A stretch of 64,000 bases of DNA from Syncephalis plumigaleata (taxonomy: Eukaryota; Zoopagomycota; Zoopagomycetes; Zoopagales; Piptocephalidaceae). A model generated the notes under the pieces. It had not been told where the DNA came from, ran no database searches, and saw only the letters and a list, made by a program, of their open reading frames with translations. A program made the translations under genes and the position numbers. The stretch is from the NCBI GenBank assembly GCA_025201365.1, contig JAIXMF010000014.1:310001-374000 (forward strand). The letters run 5' to 3'. Position 1 is the first letter of the stretch. Each line of letters opens with the position of its first letter. Below, in pieces: positions 58,405-64,000 of the stretch.

Positions 58405-59769
58405 ATGCCAGCCTCTGAAATGTCAAATACTTTCCTTTTCACCTCCGAGTCAGTCGGTGAAGGACATCCAGGTAAGCAGCAAAGGCGCATACGTATACAC
58501 GCATGCCAGATGTGTACATCAATCAATGGGCATTATTGTACTCTTTACACTAACACCTTATGGTATACTGTAAAGTATAAAATAATTGCTATTTGTAATG
58601 ATATCCATTATATGATTATAACAATGATAATGCGGCTAGCTAACTTGTATACTGTCTCACAATTGATTAGACAAAATCTGCGATCAAGTCTCAGATGCCG
58701 TTCTGGATGCTTGTCTGGCCGAGGATCCCTACTCCAAGGTAGCCTGCGAGACAGCCGCTAAGACGGGTATGATCATGGTATTCGGTGAGATTACCACGTC
58801 GGCCAAATTAGACTTCCAAAAGATCATCCGTGATGCCGTGAAGGCCATCGGTTACGACGACTCCGAGAAGGGTTTCGACTACAAGACGTGCAATGTCCTA
58901 GTGGCCATCGAGCAGCAATCACCCGAGATTGCCCAAGGTCTCGTACAACGCAGTAACGCCATCGAGGACACTGGTGCCGGTGATCAGGGTATCATGTTCG
59001 GCTACGCTACCGATGAGACGCCCGAGTGCATGCCATTCACCATTACCATGGCTCACAAGCTTAACATGAAGATGTCGGAACTACGACGTGATGGCACACT
59101 AGGCTGGTTGCGTCCCGACTCGAAGACACAAGTTACCGTCGAGTACCGCAACGAGGATGGTGCCATGGTGCCAATACGTGTGCACACCATTGTCATTCAG
59201 CGCAGCATGCACCTGAAGTCACCAACGAGGAGATTCGTACGTCGTTGCTCGAGAAGGTCATTCGTGCCGTGATCCCGGCCGAGTTCCTCGACGATAAGAC
59301 GATCTTCCACTTGCAACCATCGGGCAAGTTCATTATCGGTGGTCCTCAGGGTGATGCCGGTCTCACGGGTCGTAAGATTATCGTTGACACTTATGGCGGT
59401 TGGGGCGCTCATGGTGGTGGTGCTTTCTCCGGCAAAGACTGGTCCAAGGTGGATCGTAGTGCGGCCTACGCAGCTCGCTGGATCGCCAAGTCTCTCGTGC
59501 ACGCCAAACTAGCTCGTCGCTGTCTCGTCCAGTTGAGTTACGCCATCGGTGTGGCCGAACCCCTCAGTATCTTTGTGGACACTTATGGCACCGGTCGTCG
59601 TAGCAATGAAGAGTTGCTAAAGATCATTAACGATAACTTTGACCTACGTCCTGGTGTCATTGTCCGTGACTTGAACCTGACCAAGCCGATCTATCGTCGT
59701 ACCGCTTGCTACGGTCATTTTGGTCGCGAGGAATTTACATGGGAGCAACCTCGTGAACTCAAGTTCTAA
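58405..59769 (+). CDS. S-adenosylmethionine synthetase (frame interrupted once)
   Basis: Exon 1 (58405-58471, [20 protein letters not shown] then HPG) joins exon 2 at 58671 in frame ([20 protein letters not shown]). Signatures in order are GHPGDKICDQ, the [15 protein letters not shown] motif ([20 protein letters not shown]), [20 protein letters not shown] with the GGGAFSGKD loop ([20 protein letters not shown]), and a C-terminus ending [15 protein letters not shown]. The enzyme makes S-adenosylmethionine from methionine and ATP in the cytosol. A one-base deficit at about 59194-59199 (VI then CAGCGCAG, where S-A-Q-H is expected) splits the frame. Both halves are otherwise perfectly conserved and codon use is unusually GC-rich at third positions compared with neighbours, as expected for a highly expressed gene. 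The break is almost surely a sequence error. Confidence 0.95.
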
Positions 59770-60068
59770 CTTTCTTCTAATACACGCTCTCTCGCTCTTT
59801 CGTTGTTTGTTGTGTGTTCTACATAAAAATAGCTAATACTAGATAGATATCTGCATCAATATTATCATTGTAGCTATTGTCGTCGTTGTCATCCTCTTAT
59901 CATCTTCATCTTCATCATACTTATTCTTCCTTCACATTGTCACGATTATGTCTTTAAATAAACACTGATATAACATTAATGATTATATGATCGAACCATG
60001 TTTTTTATTGATATGATAATAAAATAATCGCTATAATTCATATCTTTCAAGTACTAAACAACATTGTA

Positions 60069-60652
60069 CTATCTTTGTTGAACGCTCATTGCTAAGTAAC
60101 GAGCCGATTTTTGTAGTTTATCCATCGCATAGGCTATCTGAGTAGAAATCTCTAGCGCATGTTTGTCATTGTTTCCATTTCCAACTAGATATGATTTGCT
60201 AGAATATTAGTAAATGTTGTAATAAGAAAGAAATAAAGTAGCACTACTTACAGTGGCCTGCATCTTCATCGATCATCATAACAACTGTAGACGGATCAGT
60301 ATCCTGCCTAGAGTTTTTAGCATTGATAGCACGCATCTTGGCTACCCATTTAGATGGATCTATAGCAATAGCAATAGTAATAATAGTCATGTCAGTTCAC
60401 CTATTACATTATATCAATCGACCATTACTTACCCCAGTAGGGTACGCGTGGATCGTGGATTCCTGCAATAACAAGGATATTCGGATACTTCACGTCCACC
60501 TTTAGATTGTCATAAGGCGAGTATGACTTGATGGCATCATATGCGTTACGGTCATTTAGCGGCGTTCCCCACTCGTAATTGTCATCGTCGGCATTTATAT
60601 TCTTCGGATCCATCATAGTGTCTAAAACATTCAAAAATGGCACTATACTCAT
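60069..60652 (-). pseudogene. C-terminal fragment of an S9-family oligopeptidase (oligopeptidase B-like)
   Basis: Recognisable exons read VPFLNVLDTMMDPKNINADD, NYEWGTPLNDRNAYDAIKSY, SPYDNLKVDVKYPNILVIAG and IHDPRVPYW (catalytic Asp region). Then come SKWVAKMRAINAKNSRQ, an AGHC (catalytic His region, usually AGHG), and a final helix IAYAMDKLQKSARYLAMS. This is the last quarter of a peptidase normally near 700 residues. The nucleophile-Ser region and the N-terminal propeller are missing: upstream of about 60760 no further coding sequence is found, and repeat B begins at 60936. It is most simply a gene truncated by the rearrangement that placed the repeat. Confidence 0.72.
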
Positions 60653-60935
60653 TCATATACAACGCTCGTTAGGAATATAATACCAGGTAACTTCATGTAC
60701 GATTAATACTTACCATCTAGAATGGCCACTTTCAGCATTAAACACGCAACATAATAATGCACGGCCTAACGACTCTCGATAACCACTCACTTCAATAACC
60801 CAAACGATCATATCCCCGTACTTTATTTTATCTCATATGATCATTCATTTGAATGTTGTCAATTTGGTTTATTATAATAAAATAAGCAACGGCAGCATTA
60901 AAAGAAAAAAAAAGAAAGAGGATAGACCAGTATGA

Positions 60936-61365
60936 AAGACCCAGTGGGGTATATGCCACGTTGATCGACAACGAATAAAGAACCAGCTACTACACAGCGT
61001 GAAGAGCAAAGTGTGCTTATGACAGAGTATACATATTGGAGTGAGACTGTCGACGAGTAGTGATACAAAATACGAGTATGCGGCATACAATCAACATAAT
61101 CGACAAGTAGTCAGTGGCAAAGCAGCAGACTAGACGGGAATAAGACGACCGATCGAGAACAACACAAATACAAGTAGTATACGCTTGCAGCTAAGCGTAG
61201 CCTGTTGATGACTATAAACGAAGGTGGAGTAAGAGGAAAAGCATGAGTTGTAGTGGTGTATGTGTGGTCAGAGGAGGAATAAAAGAATAAAAAGGAATAG
61301 ACGAGTGTGTGTGTGTTAACGAGCATTGCTATCATCTATGAGTGTTACGGTAATAGTTGCGTGAT
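60936..61365 (-). repeat. Repeat B, left arm of second inverted repeat
   Basis: 430 bp whose reverse complement is 63571-64000, with constant coordinate sum 124936 and no difference found in the parts compared. The left limit is set by the window end, so the arms may be longer. The outer boundary with repeat A at 61365/61366 is sharp. Open frames in it are identical on both copies and have no domain. Confidence 0.9.
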
Positions 61366-62144
61366 AACGAGAAAACGAGCAAGGAATGAATAAGGAAGGG
61401 TGCATGAACACGTATACCAGTTTATTTGAAGAAGCAGTGTATGCTTGTATGTGGTGAATAGAGTATGTAGATGGCAGTAAACAAATAAAAATACAAATAA
61501 AAGCATGACGTAATGGTGGCATGCAAACAGATGACGGAAAAGAGCGGTAAAAGTAAAAGGTGCATATTACAACGAGAACAGTGAACGCTTAAGCATTGAT
61601 AAATAAGCAGGACAGTGATAGAAAACAAAGGACTAGAACGAGCAATAAACAAGGCTTATTGGTATGATAATAATAACGACAAGTGAGCATGTAGATAGTT
61701 TAGAGCAAGAGGAAAACAAAGAGATAAATAAAGTTATAGAGATAGTATGACAGAATAGCTGTTATTGGGAATGTGTATGTTAAAGTGAAAGATGGAGTAA
61801 GTAGAATGTGAATGACACGAAGAAGACGCGTATTACTGAGAAAGTAAAAGGAATAACTAGCATATAGTTAAGAGGAAGTAGACGTGTGTTGTTTAATGAT
61901 AAGGGAAATGCAGTTGACACGAAGAAGACGCATGTCGTTGAATGACAGGGAAGCGAGGTTAGCACGAAGGAGACAGTATGTGAAAGAAGTCAACGACAAG
62001 TGGAATGTAGTCAATACTAAGAATATGTGTATTGTTTAATGACAAGTGGAATGTAGTTGGCACTAAGAAGACAGTATTGGTAAAGAAGTAAAGGTAAAGC
62101 AACAATGAAATAGAAACTTTGAAGTTGATTAGTAAATCATTAAT
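61366..62144 (-). repeat. Dispersed repeat A, copy 3
   Basis: About 780 bp in the same orientation as copy 2 (18223-19190) and similar throughout: the GAAGAAGCAGTGTATGCTTG block, the AAGCATGACGTAA block and the outer TGACACGAAGAAGACGCG units. It is more diverged than copies 1 and 2 are from each other and lacks their last 120-150 bp at the inner end, where it abuts repeat B. Confidence 0.82.
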
Positions 62145-62534
62145 GTCACTAGACGCTAGTAACAAACATGTCGATTAGTATTAGTATTTATTGATTGCTA
62201 GTAATAGATGAATAAACTAAATATATTTATTAAGCATCTTTGAATGGTTCTAATTGAATAACAGTGCGGTGCTTTGTGTAGTTAACTTATGTTTATAGAT
62301 TATCACAATAAAGATATCGTTATAATGATGTCAGCATAATGGCACGATGTGTTAGTTGACGCGTAGATTAGCAATATCAATATATCACAGTCATACGAAC
62401 TACGAAAATTCACATATAAAAATGAAGCTATACAAACAGTTAGTAAGCTAGAACATCTGCCCTTTACTGCTTTTATCGCGAAGCATATTGACTACAATTC
62501 ATTTTTACTTAGCTTAGTTATATTAAAAGGTGAG

Positions 62535-63293
62535 ATGGGGGTGCTAAATAATGCGAATTGGTGCAATGTCTCTTGTCGACGCGTATCCACAAAGGATAAC
62601 TGGCGATATGGGTATTCAAATCCTATTAACGTCGACAATATCAATAAGCGTGCCTGCAATACCAAGACTGAGTGCATTTTTGCATCAGCCAAGATAGCAG
62701 CGGACAACCCATCCGCGCAAGCTTGTATGATTCGTATCGAATCAGGTGATGAAAGTGAACTTGTCACTGGTGGTGTCATCGTTAAAGACATCACTACGGA
62801 TAGTGAGAATACTCTAGCCGCGATAACTCTACCGATGCAAGGACGAATATCATCGGTGCATCATTTAGGTCGTCAGTTTCTATTCGCTATGTCGCTTGAA
62901 GCGAGGGGACGAGAGTATAACGCGTATTATGCTTGCGATTTCGACAAGCGGACTAGGCAATTTCAGGCATGTAAACAAGTATTAGGTGATGTGAGTTTTT
63001 ATTACATGGAATTTATTATATTTCAAAATCATTTTGTAACAATTGAGTCAGCGACCCTGACTCCAAAGATCAATGTGTACGATCTCAATAATGGAAGACT
63101 ACTACCTAATACCGCACCACATGTCGTTAATCTTTCGGGTGATTCCTACGCCGTCACTCTTTCGTTCCAATGGACATATGAAAGTGACGTGCTTCAGTTC
63201 ACGTATTCCACCGTGATTAAGCCACCAACACTTTATACTTACCCTATGAAGACAAAGATCCCAGTAACTTCGTACCTAAGTCCAATTCCTTAG
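62535..63293 (+). CDS. F-box-like protein with probable propeller, lineage-specific
   Basis: 252 residues from the ATG at 62535. The frame is open upstream to about 62400 without an ATG and there encodes LEHLPFTAFIAKHIDYNSFL, which looks like a divergent F-box. The following NANWCNVSCRRVSTKDNWRY has the spacing seen just after many fungal F-boxes. The rest shows alternating strands (GRISSVHHLGRQFLFAMSLE, MEFIIFQNHFVTIESATLTP, KINVYDLNNGRLL) fitting a small propeller. The true 5' end may be a short exon upstream or a lost start codon. It is the only gene inside inverted repeat B. A relation to the 903-residue F-box protein at 42686-45397 is possible but distant. 62145-62400 shows nothing. Confidence 0.5.
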   Translation: MGVLNNANWCNVSCRRVSTKDNWRYGYSNPINVDNINKRACNTKTECIFASAKIAADNPSAQACMIRIESGDESELVTGGVIVKDITTDSENTLAAITLPMQGRISSVHHLGRQFLFAMSLEARGREYNAYYACDFDKRTRQFQACKQVLGDVSFYYMEFIIFQNHFVTIESATLTPKINVYDLNNGRLLPNTAPHVVNLSGDSYAVTLSFQWTYESDVLQFTYSTVIKPPTLYTYPMKTKIPVTSYLSPIP

Positions 63294-63570
63294 TACAAAG
63301 AGGAGGACTATGTTACCAAGGTTATCATGGCGGGTGGTATAGCAAGACGATATAAAGCGGTGACACCGGTTCCTGTCACCATTGCCTATAAGAAAAGTTT
63401 TTTTTTCTTTTAATGTTGCCGTAGTGCATTTTTATTTTAATAAACTTATTTGACAACATTTAAATGAGTGATAATATGTAAGAGAATCTATTGTACAGGG
63501 ATATAATCGTCTTCCCTTTCCCCACTATCTCATCTTCCCTTCGTTCGTTTGTTTATTCACTCATTCAATA

Positions 63571-64000
63571 ATCACGCAACTATTACCGTAACACTCATAG
63601 ATGATAGCAATGCTCGTTAACACACACACACTCGTCTATTCCTTTTTATTCTTTTATTCCTCCTCTGACCACACATACACCACTACAACTCATGCTTTTC
63701 CTCTTACTCCACCTTCGTTTATAGTCATCAACAGGCTACGCTTAGCTGCAAGCGTATACTACTTGTATTTGTGTTGTTCTCGATCGGTCGTCTTATTCCC
63801 GTCTAGTCTGCTGCTTTGCCACTGACTACTTGTCGATTATGTTGATTGTATGCCGCATACTCGTATTTTGTATCACTACTCGTCGACAGTCTCACTCCAA
63901 TATGTATACTCTGTCATAAGCACACTTTGCTCTTCACGCTGTGTAGTAGCTGGTTCTTTATTCGTTGTCGATCAACGTGGCATATACCCCACTGGGTCTT
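63571..64000 (+). repeat. Repeat B, right arm of second inverted repeat (reaches window end)
   Basis: The reverse complement of 60936-61365. The inner boundary lies at ATCACGCAAC (63571); to the left of it the two sides share nothing. The spacer between arms is 2205 bp. The right arm continues past the window. Confidence 0.9.

Noticed and set aside
58178-58573. 131-residue frame before SAM synthetase
   Set aside because: It lies in the pyrimidine-rich leader, runs through the first exon and intron out of phase, and its hydrophobicity reflects CT-rich codons.
63601-63825. Frame identical to one at 61111-61335 as a duplicated gene
   Set aside because: Both lie in the inverted repeat B arms, and the sequence has no recognisable protein features.
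1-64000. CRISPR arrays, bacterial operons, rRNA
   Set aside because: None seen; gene structure is eukaryotic throughout.

Overview
The window is eukaryotic nuclear DNA, moderately AT-rich. Many genes are cut by short introns of about 50-140 nt with GTAAGT-like donors and TAG/CAG acceptors. Gene spacing is compact, with several convergent pairs only 80-220 bp apart. The gene content fits an early-diverging fungus: a mitochondrial MSS51-like MYND protein, Vps39, ARPC1, fungal-type 7TM proteins and a secreted kinase-like family. My best guess, from memory of the families and not from a search, is a mycoparasitic Zoopagales-type fungus (Syncephalis-like). All coordinates given for multi-exon genes span their introns.

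Layout. 1-9.3 kb: two members of a 7TM paralogue family (1-718 minus, cut by the window edge; 8250-9295 plus) surround a secreted type-B carboxylesterase and a DONSON replication-factor homologue. 9.7-14.7 kb: ARPC1 (Arp2/3), a U1A/U2B''-type snRNP protein, a small coiled-coil protein and a BRI3-like cysteine-rich membrane protein. 14.9-19.2 kb: a large inverted repeat (arms about 950 bp, spacer 2.3 kb) around one small secreted coiled-coil protein gene. 20.4-31.5 kb: a 602-residue low-complexity protein, MTO1 (mitochondrial tRNA modification), VPS39 (HOPS) and a third 7TM paralogue. 33-38 kb: a secreted kinase-like gene, a NUP50-like FG nucleoporin and mitochondrial NADP-isocitrate dehydrogenase.

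38.1-40.6 kb: a Tc1/mariner-type DNA transposon with 276-bp terminal inverted repeats that I find identical by eye. Its interior carries only the 3' part of a transposase plus a block of exactly 60 units of an 8-bp periodic repeat. 40.7-48.3 kb: a MYND/MSS51-like protein, a 903-residue F-box protein and a serine-rich single-pass membrane protein. 50.9-59.8 kb: NELF-C/D, a fourth unrelated 7TM protein and S-adenosylmethionine synthetase. 60-64 kb: a truncated S9 oligopeptidase beside a second, near-identical inverted repeat, which encloses a further copy of the 15/18-kb repeat and an F-box-like gene.

Most genes are unlinked housekeeping functions and I see no operon-like logic. The parts that stand out are the two gene-enclosing inverted repeats, the transposon with its 8-bp array, a small related MITE next to MTO1, the 7TM trio, and a set of single-base deficits in four genes, all in the same direction. 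Those deficits look more like consensus errors than biology but deserve checking. I found no rRNA, tRNA, CRISPR or virus-derived element that I can support.
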